22,456 nt of DNA from a virus, in the IMG/VR virus record IMGVR_UViG_3300017759_000099, positions 1 to 22,456 of that record; one strand, written 5' to 3'. Below the pieces are notes generated by a model, which worked only from the letters and a program-made list of their open reading frames with translations, did not search any database and was not told the DNA's origin. Made by a program: the position numbers and the translations under genes. Shown here piece after piece: positions 7,416 to 17,111 of this stretch (the stretch's first letter is position 1; every line of letters begins with the position of its first letter).

Positions 7416-9693
7416 CTTTGTAAAAGGTTTAATAACTGAAGCTGCTGAACTTACGTTTCCTGAAGGAGCTTCCGTTGATGAACTAAACTGCGACTTACGC
7501 AGAGATGGAACTAGACGTAGAAGACTAGGTGCGGTGTACGAAAACAGTCACACACTATCTAGCTTTACTTTGTCTGATTCAGAGATTACAGCTACAGGAG
7601 ACTGGATAAACGTTGGCGGTAACGCTGACTTAGAGTTCTTGGTACTACAAAAAGGTAGCACACTTTACTTCTACAACAAAGGTATTTTACCTTATTCTGC
7701 CCAAGTAGAATCAAACTCTGTAAACTTAGCAAGCTATCAACAATCTGGATCTGCTGGTGCTGAGAACGCTAAGTGTCAGTTTACCTCTATCAAAGGTAAC
7801 TTGGTTGTATCTTCACCAGAGATAAACACCATAGCTATAGTCTACAATTCATCTTCAGGTGCGTTTACTGTAACACAAGTTAGTTTTGAAGTAAGAGACT
7901 TTGAGTTCCAAGGGGACACAAGCACATACTTTGATAATGAGTCTAGCCCTTCTCAAGACAGGAAGTATGACGCACAAAACGCTGGTTGGAATACAGGTAA
8001 TGGTGCTCCTACAGACTTAACTAAAAGACTCACCCACCCTTGGTTTGCAGGTAAAGATAGTAGTAATAACTATAGTTCTTCTGAGTGGGAAAAGATATAC
8101 GGTGGTACAACACTAACAGCAAACGGTCACTATATACTAGACTTCTTTACTAAGAACCGAGGCACAACTTCAGGTCTTACAGGTCTAACCAAGATGACTG
8201 ATGCAGAGACATCTAGGTTTAGGTCTTGTGTTTCTTTTTCTGGTAGAGTTTTTTATGCAGGTGTTGACAGTGCTGAGAATGCTGGTACTATTCTTTTCTC
8301 AAAGATTGTAGACACAGTATCTGACTTAGGTATTTGTCACCAACAGAATGACCCAACAGCAGAGTATGAGTCAGATTTATTAGACTCAGATGGTGGGGTG
8401 ATAAGAATACCTGACGCTGTTAAAATACAAAAACTTTATGCTTACCAAAACTCTCTCTTTGTTTTTGCTGAGAATGGCGTATGGCAAATCTCTGGTGTGG
8501 ACGGTGTGTTTAGAGCATCGTCCTTTTCTGTAAACAGAATTACTAGAGTAGGTATCTTACAACCTGAAACATTTGTTGAAGCTGAAGGTGTTCCTTTTTG
8601 GTGGTCAAGGTTTGGTATTCACACATTAACAACAGATGATGTGTCAGGTCAAGGTAAAGAACAAAACTTAACTATTCCTACAATACAAGCTTTTTGGGAT
8701 GCTATTGATCCTGATGCTAAACTAAAAGTAACAGCAGTTTACGATGGCATAAACAAACGTATATATTGGGGTTACCCTGACGCAAGTGAGACTGTAGAAT
8801 CTAAAATAAATAACTTTCTTATACTTGACATACCTCTCCAAGCTTTCTTTCCTTGGAAAATATCAGATCAGACATCTAACACTGACGCTGTAGATGGGTT
8901 GGCTTTCTTCTCAGGATACGGAGCTAGACCACTAGAGCTTGACGTTTTAGCTAACAGCAGTGCAGATGACGTTCTGACAAGCTCAGGTGGTACAGATGTA
9001 AACGCAGGTAGTTTTGTAACTAGCACCGTGTACATAATTAAAACTGCAGGAAACACAGACTTTACTGCTTTAGGTGCAGCTAACAACAATGTTGGAACAG
9101 TATTTACAGCTTCAGGTGCAGGATCAGGTACAGGTGTAGCAACACAAGCAAACGATGTTACATCTACACAAATTTCTACTTCAACTACAGGTGATCCAGC
9201 TATTATACTCATCTGTAGAGATGGCTCAACAAACAAAATAACTATGGGTGCTTTTACTAGCATAGGTTTTTTAGATTGGGGTGATACAAACTACTCGTCC
9301 TTTGCTGAGACAGGGTATGATTTTATCGGTGATGCTGTAACTAAAAAGAATGCGCCATATATTGTAACATATTGTAGGTTGACAGAGACAGGATTTACTG
9401 GTAATCCTACTGCAGGTTTCGAATCAATCAGACCTTCATCATTAAAGGTATCTGCTGCTTGGGACTTTGCTGAGAACTTTGGGACTAGCCAACAGGTATA
9501 TAGATTAAAGTTTCCAGTAATACCTAATCAAGATGACCTAACAGACTTTGACTATCCTGAGGATGTCATTACGTCAAGAGTAAAAATACTTGGACATGGA
9601 AGATCCATGAGAATTAAATACGAAAGTGAACAGGGTAAAGACTTCTTGCTTCTAGGTTGGGGCATGATACAAGGAAGGAACCCTCGTTACTAA
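7381..9693 (+). CDS. Tail tubular protein B (nozzle)
   Basis: This 770-residue, strand-rich protein is the gp12-type nozzle of the short tail, through which DNA and ejected proteins leave. The N-terminus (residues 1-60), with FVKGLITEAAELTFPEGASVDELNCDLRRDG in it, is the typical opening of this family: a short helix, a Pro-Glu-Gly turn, then NCDLR followed by arginines. The middle contains repeated aromatic-rich strands, for example ENGVWQISG and PFWWSRFGIHTL. Residues 541-588 form a Gly/Thr/Ala-rich module (TDFTALGAANNNVGTVF) that looks inserted. The start at 7381 overlaps the preceding gene by 35 bases. An AGAGAG upstream could serve as ribosome binding site. The family call is firm; the exact role of the insertion is not known. 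Confidence 0.88.
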   Translation: MAQSLSQKAVNNFVKGLITEAAELTFPEGASVDELNCDLRRDGTRRRRLGAVYENSHTLSSFTLSDSEITATGDWINVGGNADLEFLVLQKGSTLYFYNKGILPYSAQVESNSVNLASYQQSGSAGAENAKCQFTSIKGNLVVSSPEINTIAIVYNSSSGAFTVTQVSFEVRDFEFQGDTSTYFDNESSPSQDRKYDAQNAGWNTGNGAPTDLTKRLTHPWFAGKDSSNNYSSSEWEKIYGGTTLTANGHYILDFFTKNRGTTSGLTGLTKMTDAETSRFRSCVSFSGRVFYAGVDSAENAGTILFSKIVDTVSDLGICHQQNDPTAEYESDLLDSDGGVIRIPDAVKIQKLYAYQNSLFVFAENGVWQISGVDGVFRASSFSVNRITRVGILQPETFVEAEGVPFWWSRFGIHTLTTDDVSGQGKEQNLTIPTIQAFWDAIDPDAKLKVTAVYDGINKRIYWGYPDASETVESKINNFLILDIPLQAFFPWKISDQTSNTDAVDGLAFFSGYGARPLELDVLANSSADDVLTSSGGTDVNAGSFVTSTVYIIKTAGNTDFTALGAANNNVGTVFTASGAGSGTGVATQANDVTSTQISTSTTGDPAIILICRDGSTNKITMGAFTSIGFLDWGDTNYSSFAETGYDFIGDAVTKKNAPYIVTYCRLTETGFTGNPTAGFESIRPSSLKVSAAWDFAENFGTSQQVYRLKFPVIPNQDDLTDFDYPEDVITSRVKILGHGRSMRIKYESEQGKDFLLLGWGMIQGRNPRY
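9001..9144 (+). repeat. Inserted Gly/Thr-rich beta module in tail tube B
   Basis: Residues 541-588 of tail tube B read as a compact module: a YIIK strand, an NTDFTALGAA turn, NNVGTVFTAS and a Gly-Ser-Gly-Thr-Gly end. I recall this sequence pattern in otherwise unrelated phage structural proteins, usually in pieces exposed on the surface. It interrupts the more aromatic tube sequence on either side. The boundaries are by eye. Confidence 0.5.
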
Positions 9694-10154
9694 TGACTGA
9701 ATATACAATTCGTGAAGCAACTCAAGAAGATTTGCTTGATGTTATAATAGCTGCAAAGAACTTTAGCAAAGAAGCTTCTCAAAAGTCTTGGGCAAAGTTT
9801 GATAGTAATAAAACAAATTTATTATTTAAACAACTTGTAGACAGTGAGTTTGGTTTTGTCTACATAGCCCTACATGAGAATGAAGTAGTAGGTGGACTTA
9901 TCTCTGTAATAACAGAAATGCCTATAAATGACTTCAGAGTAGCTCAAGAGTTAATGCTTTGGATAGACCCTAACCACAGAAACGGTAAGACTGCACCAAA
10001 GTTAATTGACAAATACGTAGAGTGGGCAAAAGAAAAAGATTGTAGTTTTGTTAGATTATCAGAAATTGATAATGTTTTAGACAGTAAAGCTGGTATACTC
10101 TTTAAAAGAAAAGGTTTTGAGCCAGTAGAAACAGCCTATGTAAAGGAAATATAA
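9693..10154 (+). CDS. GNAT-fold acetyltransferase-like protein (gp13 position)
   Basis: This 153-residue protein has the layout of a GNAT N-acetyltransferase: an N-terminal IREATQEDLLDVI segment, the strand FVYIALHENEVVGGLIS (residues 55-71), the LMLWIDPNHRNG strand-turn (88-98) with the pyrophosphate-binding-like R96-N-G-K-T-A101, and the GILFKRKGFEPVE end. The family transfers acetyl groups from acetyl-CoA. In T7-like phages a protein at this place (gp13) is an assembly factor for the internal core, and marine relatives often show a GNAT fold here. It therefore may be structural rather than enzymatic. I chose the ATG at 9693, overlapping the tail tube B stop by one base, over a TTG in frame at 9657 inside that gene. 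Confidence 0.8.
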   Translation: MTEYTIREATQEDLLDVIIAAKNFSKEASQKSWAKFDSNKTNLLFKQLVDSEFGFVYIALHENEVVGGLISVITEMPINDFRVAQELMLWIDPNHRNGKTAPKLIDKYVEWAKEKDCSFVRLSEIDNVLDSKAGILFKRKGFEPVETAYVKEI

Positions 10155-10155
10155 A

Positions 10156-10683
10156 ATGGCATTATTTACAACATTAGCTGTCACTGGTGCGCTAAGTGCA
10201 GGGGCTGCCCTTGCAGCAGGTTTAGCTACTTACGGTACAGCAGCTTCAATAAGTGCATCTAATAGAGCAGCAAAAGCATCAAGGGCTGCAGCACAAACTC
10301 AAGTAACAATGCAAAGGCAACAAGCTACTAGGCAAAGAAGACAAGCTATAAGAGCTAATATAATAAGAAGATCACAAGCTAGAGCACAAGCTCAAGCAGC
10401 AGGTGTTGAAACCTCATCAGGTTTTGCTGGGGCTATGGGTAGTTTATCCTCTCAACTAGGAACAAACCTAGGTTACGGTTCTCAAATGTCAGGGCTTGGT
10501 CAACAGTTTACAAGCCTAACAGGACAAGCTAACTATCAAGCAAGTCAAGCTCAAATGTTTGGTTCTATAGCTGGTTTAGGTATGCAAGGTTTTCAATACT
10601 TTGGTGGATTTGACTCTGGTCAAACTCCTAGCTCAAGTACTCCACCTTCAACACCTAGACGTACAGGCGGTGGTGGTAGATGA
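10156..10683 (+). CDS. Internal virion protein, gp14-like
   Basis: This 175-residue protein has an Ala/Gly-rich hydrophobic N-terminus (about residues 5-30), followed by a highly basic helix with repeated Ala, Gln and Arg (AAQTQVTMQRQQATRQRRQA, residues about 44-63, then ANIIRRSQARAQAQAAG). The C-terminal half is Gly/Ser/Gln-rich. This matches gp14-type ejected proteins, which enter the host envelope during infection and form part of the outer membrane pore in T7. It lies where gp14 would be and shares a four-base ATGA overlap with the next gene. There is no signal peptide. The role is inferred from position and composition. Confidence 0.75.
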   Translation: MALFTTLAVTGALSAGAALAAGLATYGTAASISASNRAAKASRAAAQTQVTMQRQQATRQRRQAIRANIIRRSQARAQAQAAGVETSSGFAGAMGSLSSQLGTNLGYGSQMSGLGQQFTSLTGQANYQASQAQMFGSIAGLGMQGFQYFGGFDSGQTPSSSTPPSTPRRTGGGGR

Positions 10684-13600
10684 CAACACTCTTAACTCTT
10701 GATGATGAAATATTCAACGAGTTAGCTCTCTCTGCAAATACTGAAGTTGAAAGGGAACCATACAACCCCTTCAGTCAAATAGAAAGAGTCAAAGCTCAAG
10801 AGATTTCTATAGCTACTAATGTTCCTGTTGATCAGGTTGAAGCTGAACGTAATTCAGGTGATCCTGTCTCGGAGACTGCAGCTAAGACTAATGCTGTAAA
10901 CTTTGACTACGCTCTAGCAATAGACCAAGCTTACAACGATGGATTATCTCCTGAGGATATAGCTGATATTATACAAGAAAGAAAAGAAAAGGGTGACGAC
11001 ATGACCCTTAGTGAGGATTTCTTGGTACAGAACCTTATGTTGTCAGACAACGGTGTCAACGGCTACGCTGCTAGAACACTGACAAACATGGAAGTATGGA
11101 ACAGACTGCTTCAGAAAGAACTAGAAGCTAACGATCAGTCAGGTATATCAAAGATACTAAGCTTTCTTGATGTAAATGTTTTACGAGAGCTTACCATAGG
11201 AGCTTTTGAAAACGTAACCTTCAGGTCAAACCGTGAAGGTAGAGACATTCGTGAAGCTTTCAATACTCTAAAACCTGCAGACTTTGAAGAGTGGGCTAAG
11301 GAGTACTTAGGGGAAAGAAAGTCTGAGGGTATCTTTTCAGAAGACAGCCTATGGAACTTATACAAAGCAGCCAACGATGCTACCTATTTAGGGGATGATC
11401 CTTATGCTGGTCTAAACTTTTTGTTTGGAAGTATAGATTTAGTAGCTTTAGGTAGTACAAGAATAGCTGGTGCAGCAGTAAAAGGGTCAAAAACACTAGC
11501 TACAGAAACAGCTACACTTCCGTCTAAACTTTTAGGTATCTACAAGTCAAGAAGACCAGTTGATACTGTCTCTGTTTTAGGTGATGAAGTAAGCTCTGCT
11601 CAAGTAGCAAGTAAACTAGTTGATGACGCAGGTGCTCAAACAGATTTGATCAACGCAGGACGTACACTTCCTGATGAGTTAGATCCTGTAAAAGGACCAA
11701 TCAGCAGACCTAGTGGTGTTGCTTTTAGAGATGGTTCTAGAAAAACTGTACTTACAGAGAAACTTGAAGAAATGAACCGTAGAGGTTCCTTTGGCGAGTA
11801 CGTACCTAGGCCAACACTAGAGTTAATGGCTACAAGAATAGCTGCAAACATAGCAGAAAGAACTAATGATGTAGTTGTAAACAGCAGAAGATTGATTGAC
11901 GAAGGTTCTGATGATTACAAAGTTGTTGTTAGACTAGGTAAAGACGGTAGTGGTGTAGCGTTTAGACGTAAGATGGACGCTGAAGCTGTAGCTGCACAAG
12001 ACCCTAGCCTAAAAGTAGTCAAGAAAGAAGAAGGTAGGGGTTGGTTTGTAGAAACTGAGCAGCGTGTAAATGTATTAGGTCTTCCTGATGAGATTGACAG
12101 GTTTGACTTTGGTGGTTTTGTAACTGATTCTATAAACAAAGTCTTTGGAGCTTCTACAGTACGCCTTGGTGACAAGATTGGTGGTAAGTTTTTACAGGCT
12201 GAGGCTGGTCAGGCACTTATAGGTGACTTAATTAAGCCTTATCAAAAGACTATTCGTGCAGTAAAAGGTAAAGAACTACAAAACTTGTCTGATTTTATGA
12301 CTCAGCTACGTGATGGTGAGTTATCGTACATGAGACAAGCCCCTACAAGGCAGTCTTTTGAAGGTCTGTACAAAACAATGTACGGAACTAAACCTAAGAA
12401 AACTACAGTAGACGCTTACGAAGCTTTACAGGACATAAACGACACAACTTGGCAAATCAAGTCTTCTGAAAGGTTGAAGCGTGTTGTAGCTGAAGGTGGA
12501 GAACTTGTCAATATTACACCTGACTACAGCGATATTGGGTACAGAGTATCTTCCGTACCTGATGGAGAGTTTATTCTTGATATAGCAGCAAACAAATCTA
12601 GACGATCAGGATCAAAAGACCTTAACCCTGACGTTCCTGTTTACAAAATACCTAATACATTCTTAGACCACCTATATGTCACCAATGTAGACTCAATAAG
12701 AGTACTTGAGCGTGTCGATGTTATGCCTTATAACGTAGGTGGCCCAAGGACAAATGCTGAGTTTAGATACTTTGTTGGTGCTGTAAAAGAACAGAAGCTA
12801 ATATCAGGTAATAAAATATCTGTAGGTTTCAAAACTATGTTAGGTTCTTTCGGTCAGGATCAGGCACGTACAGCAGTCAATCAGTTAAATGCTATAACTC
12901 GTAAAGTAAGAGCACTGATGGATGACACTGGTGTTGAAGACATAGCTGATATGAACTTACCTAAGTCTCAGTACGATGAGCTAGGTGATGTTATACGTGC
13001 AAACAATGCTTGGAACAAACACATAACTGACTTAGAGGATTTACAAGAGCTTGCTCTAAAGTACAACTTCAGGTTTACAGAAGATTTTGTAGGCAGAGCT
13101 AGAGACCAAAAGATTTCCATTCGTGAAGCTGGTGAAGACCCAGCTATGTCAAATGTAACCTTTGGTGAGGTTGTTGGTACACGTATAAACATGAAGCGTG
13201 GTGACACACCTCTTATGGAGTTTGGTGGTAAGAAAGCTGTCAACGCTAGTCCTATAGCAAACATAGCTGATCAGTTTGGATCTGAGGCTTTTGGTTATGC
13301 TAATCGTGCAGCATCACAGAATGCTATGGTTGGTTGGGTAAAACTTGCTGAGAAGTCAGAAGGACTTGTAAGTTTCCCTAGAGGTGTACCAGAGAATGAT
13401 TACTACAATCGCTTTATACAAGCTGAGGTAGCTAAGACTGGTAAGTTCAACGACATAGCTGCACAACTTAGAGAGCAACAAGAGATAATAAAACGTAGGA
13501 TGAACCAGTCTACTTGGTTAAGTGACAAGTGGGATAGTTTTACTTCATCTGCTACTGAGTTTGTCTTTGAGAAAACAGGTAAGAAAGTAAACTTTACCAA

Positions 13601-15122
13601 AGCTGACCCAGCGTCTAGACTGTTGCAGGTTGGTTTTTACTCTAAGTTTGGATTTTTTAACCCAGACCAGTTCATGTTGCAAGGGCTTCATGCTCTAACA
13701 ATAACAGCTATATCCCCAAGACAAGGTATAAAAGCTTTAGGACTAACAACTCCTTTATTTCTAATAACATCTCTACCAGACTCAGCAACCAGACGATTAG
13801 CTATACAAAGACTAGCAAAGTACAGTGGTATAGAAGAGGCTGAGTTAGCGACTCTTGTCAGATATATTGATGAAAGTGGACGTAGCACTATTGACAATCA
13901 GGTCATAGAATTACAGGCTCCACAAAAGTTTGGTGCTTCAAGCAATCTTATAGGTAAAGGGCAAGAAGCTGTAGGTACTTTCTTAGATCGTTCAACAATG
14001 TTCTTTAAGGGTGGTGAGCGAGTAACAAGGATGGCTGGATTAGCTACAGCTTTCCTTGAGCATCGTGTTAAACGTCCTAATATTGATCCACTATCATCAG
14101 AAGGTAAGCTTTGGATTTCTAATCGTGAGCAAGACTTAACTTTTAGAATGACTACACAGTCAAGAAGTTTTGTTCAGAGTGGACCTATGCGAGTTCCTAC
14201 ACAGTGGCTAACCTTTAGCTTACGAGCTATGGAAAACATAGTGGTAGGACGTAACTTTACTCCAAGTGAGCGAGTAGGTATGTTTGCTGTAATGGGGCCA
14301 ATGTTTGGACTAACAGGTCTTGGCGCAGGTAAAATGGCTGGATATGCCACAGAACAATTAGGCTATAAATCTGATGACCCAGACACAGTAAAAGTATTTA
14401 ACAGAGTTAAGTATGGTGTGATAGATGCACTGCTTTCAAACTTTCTTGGTACAGAAACTGCTTATGCTCAACGTGTAGCACCTGTTGATCAGCTTATAGA
14501 GACATACAGAAAGCTATTTGATGAAAGCCTTGTGACAACACTCTTTGGTCCATCAGGTGAAATATCAAGAGATATGATAGCTGTAGCTGCTAGTGCCTAT
14601 AAAGCTATGTTAGGTGGTAAAACTGAGATGGTTAGAGAAGACCTTACTCAGTTAGTAAGAAACTTATCTACTGTTGACAAGTACAATAAGATTAAAGAAC
14701 TTATACAGACAGGAAACTACAGAAGCAGAACTAGAAAAATGGTAATTCAGGGTATGGAACCTGAAGCTGCTGCTGCAGTTCTCTTTGGTGCTACACCTGC
14801 TCCTGTACAAAACTACTATGATTATCAAGAAATGGTATTCAACAAGAGTGGAAGATATAGAGAACTGTCAAGAAGTCTAAAAGGTGACGCAGCACAAGCT
14901 ATTTCCTTGTTGACAACAGGTAATAAAGATGATATGATTAGAGGAACTAAACTGTGGGAAGAAATAAACGACACTATTTGGTCTTCTAACCTGTCAAACA
15001 GTCTAAAGCTTGAACTTCAGCGTAGTTTGATAAGAGTTGAAATACTTCCAGAAATTATGAGAAACGCCATGCGTCTAGGATTAGAGTACGATGCAGAGCT
15101 TCTCACGCAACAAACCAGATAA
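10680..15122 (+). CDS. Giant internal virion (ejection) protein, gp16-like
   Basis: At 1480 residues this is the longest protein in the window. Its place in the internal core block and its size suggest a gp16-like protein that is stored around the portal, ejected and threaded into the host envelope to form the DNA channel. It is mostly helical, with charged segments (for example DIREAFNTLKPADFEEWAKEY around residues 198-218). Two hydrophobic stretches stand out at about 1006-1032 (AISPRQGIKALGLTTPLFL) and 1199-1223 (FAVMGPMFGLTGLGAG), which could insert into membrane. I see no lysozyme or transglycosylase motif at the N-terminus, where T7 gp16 has one. That activity appears to be supplied by the gene at 17111. 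The start overlaps the preceding stop (ATGA). Confidence 0.8.
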   Translation: MTTLLTLDDEIFNELALSANTEVEREPYNPFSQIERVKAQEISIATNVPVDQVEAERNSGDPVSETAAKTNAVNFDYALAIDQAYNDGLSPEDIADIIQERKEKGDDMTLSEDFLVQNLMLSDNGVNGYAARTLTNMEVWNRLLQKELEANDQSGISKILSFLDVNVLRELTIGAFENVTFRSNREGRDIREAFNTLKPADFEEWAKEYLGERKSEGIFSEDSLWNLYKAANDATYLGDDPYAGLNFLFGSIDLVALGSTRIAGAAVKGSKTLATETATLPSKLLGIYKSRRPVDTVSVLGDEVSSAQVASKLVDDAGAQTDLINAGRTLPDELDPVKGPISRPSGVAFRDGSRKTVLTEKLEEMNRRGSFGEYVPRPTLELMATRIAANIAERTNDVVVNSRRLIDEGSDDYKVVVRLGKDGSGVAFRRKMDAEAVAAQDPSLKVVKKEEGRGWFVETEQRVNVLGLPDEIDRFDFGGFVTDSINKVFGASTVRLGDKIGGKFLQAEAGQALIGDLIKPYQKTIRAVKGKELQNLSDFMTQLRDGELSYMRQAPTRQSFEGLYKTMYGTKPKKTTVDAYEALQDINDTTWQIKSSERLKRVVAEGGELVNITPDYSDIGYRVSSVPDGEFILDIAANKSRRSGSKDLNPDVPVYKIPNTFLDHLYVTNVDSIRVLERVDVMPYNVGGPRTNAEFRYFVGAVKEQKLISGNKISVGFKTMLGSFGQDQARTAVNQLNAITRKVRALMDDTGVEDIADMNLPKSQYDELGDVIRANNAWNKHITDLEDLQELALKYNFRFTEDFVGRARDQKISIREAGEDPAMSNVTFGEVVGTRINMKRGDTPLMEFGGKKAVNASPIANIADQFGSEAFGYANRAASQNAMVGWVKLAEKSEGLVSFPRGVPENDYYNRFIQAEVAKTGKFNDIAAQLREQQEIIKRRMNQSTWLSDKWDSFTSSATEFVFEKTGKKVNFTKADPASRLLQVGFYSKFGFFNPDQFMLQGLHALTITAISPRQGIKALGLTTPLFLITSLPDSATRRLAIQRLAKYSGIEEAELATLVRYIDESGRSTIDNQVIELQAPQKFGASSNLIGKGQEAVGTFLDRSTMFFKGGERVTRMAGLATAFLEHRVKRPNIDPLSSEGKLWISNREQDLTFRMTTQSRSFVQSGPMRVPTQWLTFSLRAMENIVVGRNFTPSERVGMFAVMGPMFGLTGLGAGKMAGYATEQLGYKSDDPDTVKVFNRVKYGVIDALLSNFLGTETAYAQRVAPVDQLIETYRKLFDESLVTTLFGPSGEISRDMIAVAASAYKAMLGGKTEMVREDLTQLVRNLSTVDKYNKIKELIQTGNYRSRTRKMVIQGMEPEAAAAVLFGATPAPVQNYYDYQEMVFNKSGRYRELSRSLKGDAAQAISLLTTGNKDDMIRGTKLWEEINDTIWSSNLSNSLKLELQRSLIRVEILPEIMRNAMRLGLEYDAELLTQQTR
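14910..14938 (+). promoter_or_regulatory. Sigma70-like promoter match near the end of the giant ejection gene
   Basis: TTGACA at 14910-14915 is followed after exactly 17 bases by TATGAT at 14933-14938, matching 11 of 12 consensus positions. It lies about 190 bases before the next gene start at 15132, so it could boost the downstream internal protein, hydrolase and lysis genes. It is inside coding sequence. With many TTGACA words in the window such a match can arise by chance. Confidence 0.3.
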
Positions 15123-15131
15123 GGAAACAAT

Positions 15132-17111
15132 ATGGCTGGATTTGCAATAGATATTGGTGATGAGGGATCAGCTTTCGAAAAAGGTGTAAATATGCCTAGC
15201 GCAAGCAGTGGTGCTGCAGTTGCTGCAGGGTTAAATGCTATAGGATCAGGTGTCTTCAAAACACTAGACGCAATGGATGCAGCTAAAAGAGCTTCTGCAC
15301 CTACAGAAAGTCAAGTAAATCGTAGTGCTTTTGCAGCTTTGTCAAAAGCTATAGATAATGCTAGAGGAGCAAAACCTTTACAGGCTAGGTCTGTAGTAAA
15401 CTCTGCAATAGCTGAGTACAATAACCTAGGTTTTGATATAGGTGAAGCTGAAGCTCGTATGATAAAGCAACGTACAGGTATTGATGTTGATTTTATAAAC
15501 TTCAATCCTCAGCAAGAAGCTATAAACAATACTATAGAAAAAATTTCAGCTAATCCTGCTTATTTGTACAATGCAAGAGCAACACTTGAGACAGCAGGTA
15601 AACCTTACACAGACAATGATGTATTAGCTTTAGCTATGTCTGATGTGCAGAGAAATGAAGCTGCAGCATTATACTTAGTAAACGCAAAGAACATAACAAG
15701 ACAAGAATTTCTTGAAACATATGTACCAAACGCTAATCAAACACTAGAGAACTTGAGAGGTCAGGCTCTAGCAGGTTTAGATATTGAGATGGGCGGTGGT
15801 AATATCACACCAGAAACAGTAGTAAAACTTAGAACACAGTTTGATATAGCCAAGGCACAGTTAACAAAACCACCTCTTGTACCTGCTGAGGACTGGCAAG
15901 TTGTTCAGTCACAGATAGACACACTTTCAGACCTTCTGACAAGTCTTGAGTCCTACGATGACAGAACACTAGCCGCAATGAAAGCAGATATTGTCAATCA
16001 TAACAGTGAAGTGTTGATGAAACTAGCTAAAGAAAAGATCAAAGACCCTATCTTGAGTAATGCTTTGTTGTCAGATAAATTTGATCCTACAGGTATAGTT
16101 GTTGATAAATACCCTGAACTTAGAAAACTACTATCAGAACTAGAGGGTAGTGATATTGTCTACACTCCTCTTGATACTTTAAATGTAGACACGCCTGAAG
16201 CTGGTGAAGTAACTACAGAAGAGTTACCTCCAGTTGAACCTATCACATTAAACCTACATGATCCAGAACAAGGTGACTTAGCTGAAGAAAGAAGTAATAG
16301 GAAGCGTAAGGGTTCTATTGAAATAGCTGTATCAACTAGACTAAACTCTGTTACACCTGAGATGATGAATCAACCAGAACACAGAGACAACTTTCTTGCA
16401 GGTGTTGGTTTGGCTACAGTAAACGTAGCTACCTCAGGTAAGATTATTGATCCTGAAACAATGTATCTAGTTTATAATGATGATACGTATACTAAACTAA
16501 AGATCATAGATGGCCTTGATCCTGAGGCTTCTAAGTTAGCTAGAAATAGGTTGATTGATGGCCTCAAAGCACAAGCAAATGTCTACTCAACTGCTGCCTC
16601 AGGGACACTACAGAACAGTTACTTTGATCTAACTGGCGCAGGTAAGATAGAATTTAACCTTGAAAGACGCACAATGCAGGGTGCTTTTAGAATGGGTGAA
16701 ACAGCGAGAGACCTTGCTACAGGTTTAGCCTCTAAGCATTACAATGGTAATATTACAGCTATGATTGCTGATCGTGGCAGACGTTTGAGTACCTTTGAAA
16801 GAAGTAATCTAGAGAAAGAAGGTTTCAACATAACAAGTGAGTACCAAGCATACAGAGAAATCAAGAAACTATCTGACGGTATGAAACTTTACTCAGACAA
16901 CTTGAGAAAACTTGGTGTAGATACTGCAGCCATAGACAGTATGATGATACAAGAGGTAGAAGCTCCTGAAAGAAATTCTTTAGGTACTCTTAAAAACCCT
17001 TGGCAAATCGTATGGTCAGACAAAACTGATTCGGATGAAAAGTTGTTTGCATCTATAGATAAAGGTGAGTACTACACTGACATCAACGGTGACGTAAGGA
17101 TTAAAGACTAG
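15132..17111 (+). CDS. Internal virion protein, gp15-like
   Basis: This 659-residue, mainly helical protein follows the giant ejection protein. Its N-terminus is Ala/Gly/Ser-rich (SGAAVAAGLNAIGSGVFKTL, residues about 26-45), followed by many amphipathic helices, then a Pro/Glu-rich linker (about 350-372: ELPPVEPITL) and a second helical domain. In size it is close to T7 gp15 (747 residues), the tubular ejected core protein. Here the order relative to the gp16-like protein is reversed compared with T7. AAGGAA at 15121-15126 sets the start. The stop TAG shares a base with the GTG start of the hydrolase gene. No enzymatic motif was found. The role is inferred from position, composition and length. 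Confidence 0.7.
   Translation: MAGFAIDIGDEGSAFEKGVNMPSASSGAAVAAGLNAIGSGVFKTLDAMDAAKRASAPTESQVNRSAFAALSKAIDNARGAKPLQARSVVNSAIAEYNNLGFDIGEAEARMIKQRTGIDVDFINFNPQQEAINNTIEKISANPAYLYNARATLETAGKPYTDNDVLALAMSDVQRNEAAALYLVNAKNITRQEFLETYVPNANQTLENLRGQALAGLDIEMGGGNITPETVVKLRTQFDIAKAQLTKPPLVPAEDWQVVQSQIDTLSDLLTSLESYDDRTLAAMKADIVNHNSEVLMKLAKEKIKDPILSNALLSDKFDPTGIVVDKYPELRKLLSELEGSDIVYTPLDTLNVDTPEAGEVTTEELPPVEPITLNLHDPEQGDLAEERSNRKRKGSIEIAVSTRLNSVTPEMMNQPEHRDNFLAGVGLATVNVATSGKIIDPETMYLVYNDDTYTKLKIIDGLDPEASKLARNRLIDGLKAQANVYSTAASGTLQNSYFDLTGAGKIEFNLERRTMQGAFRMGETARDLATGLASKHYNGNITAMIADRGRRLSTFERSNLEKEGFNITSEYQAYREIKKLSDGMKLYSDNLRKLGVDTAAIDSMMIQEVEAPERNSLGTLKNPWQIVWSDKTDSDEKLFASIDKGEYYTDINGDVRIKD

Noticed and set aside
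8868-9263. A 131-residue minus-strand ORF within tail tube B
   Set aside because: It is antisense to the Gly/Thr/Ala-rich module and adjacent sequence, shows no domain and lies alone against a continuous plus-strand operon.
17050-17110. A DINGD sequence at the end of the gp15-like protein resembling a calcium loop
   Set aside because: The loop is incomplete: the protein ends before a position-12 acidic residue in proper context, unlike the full EF-hand at 19475.
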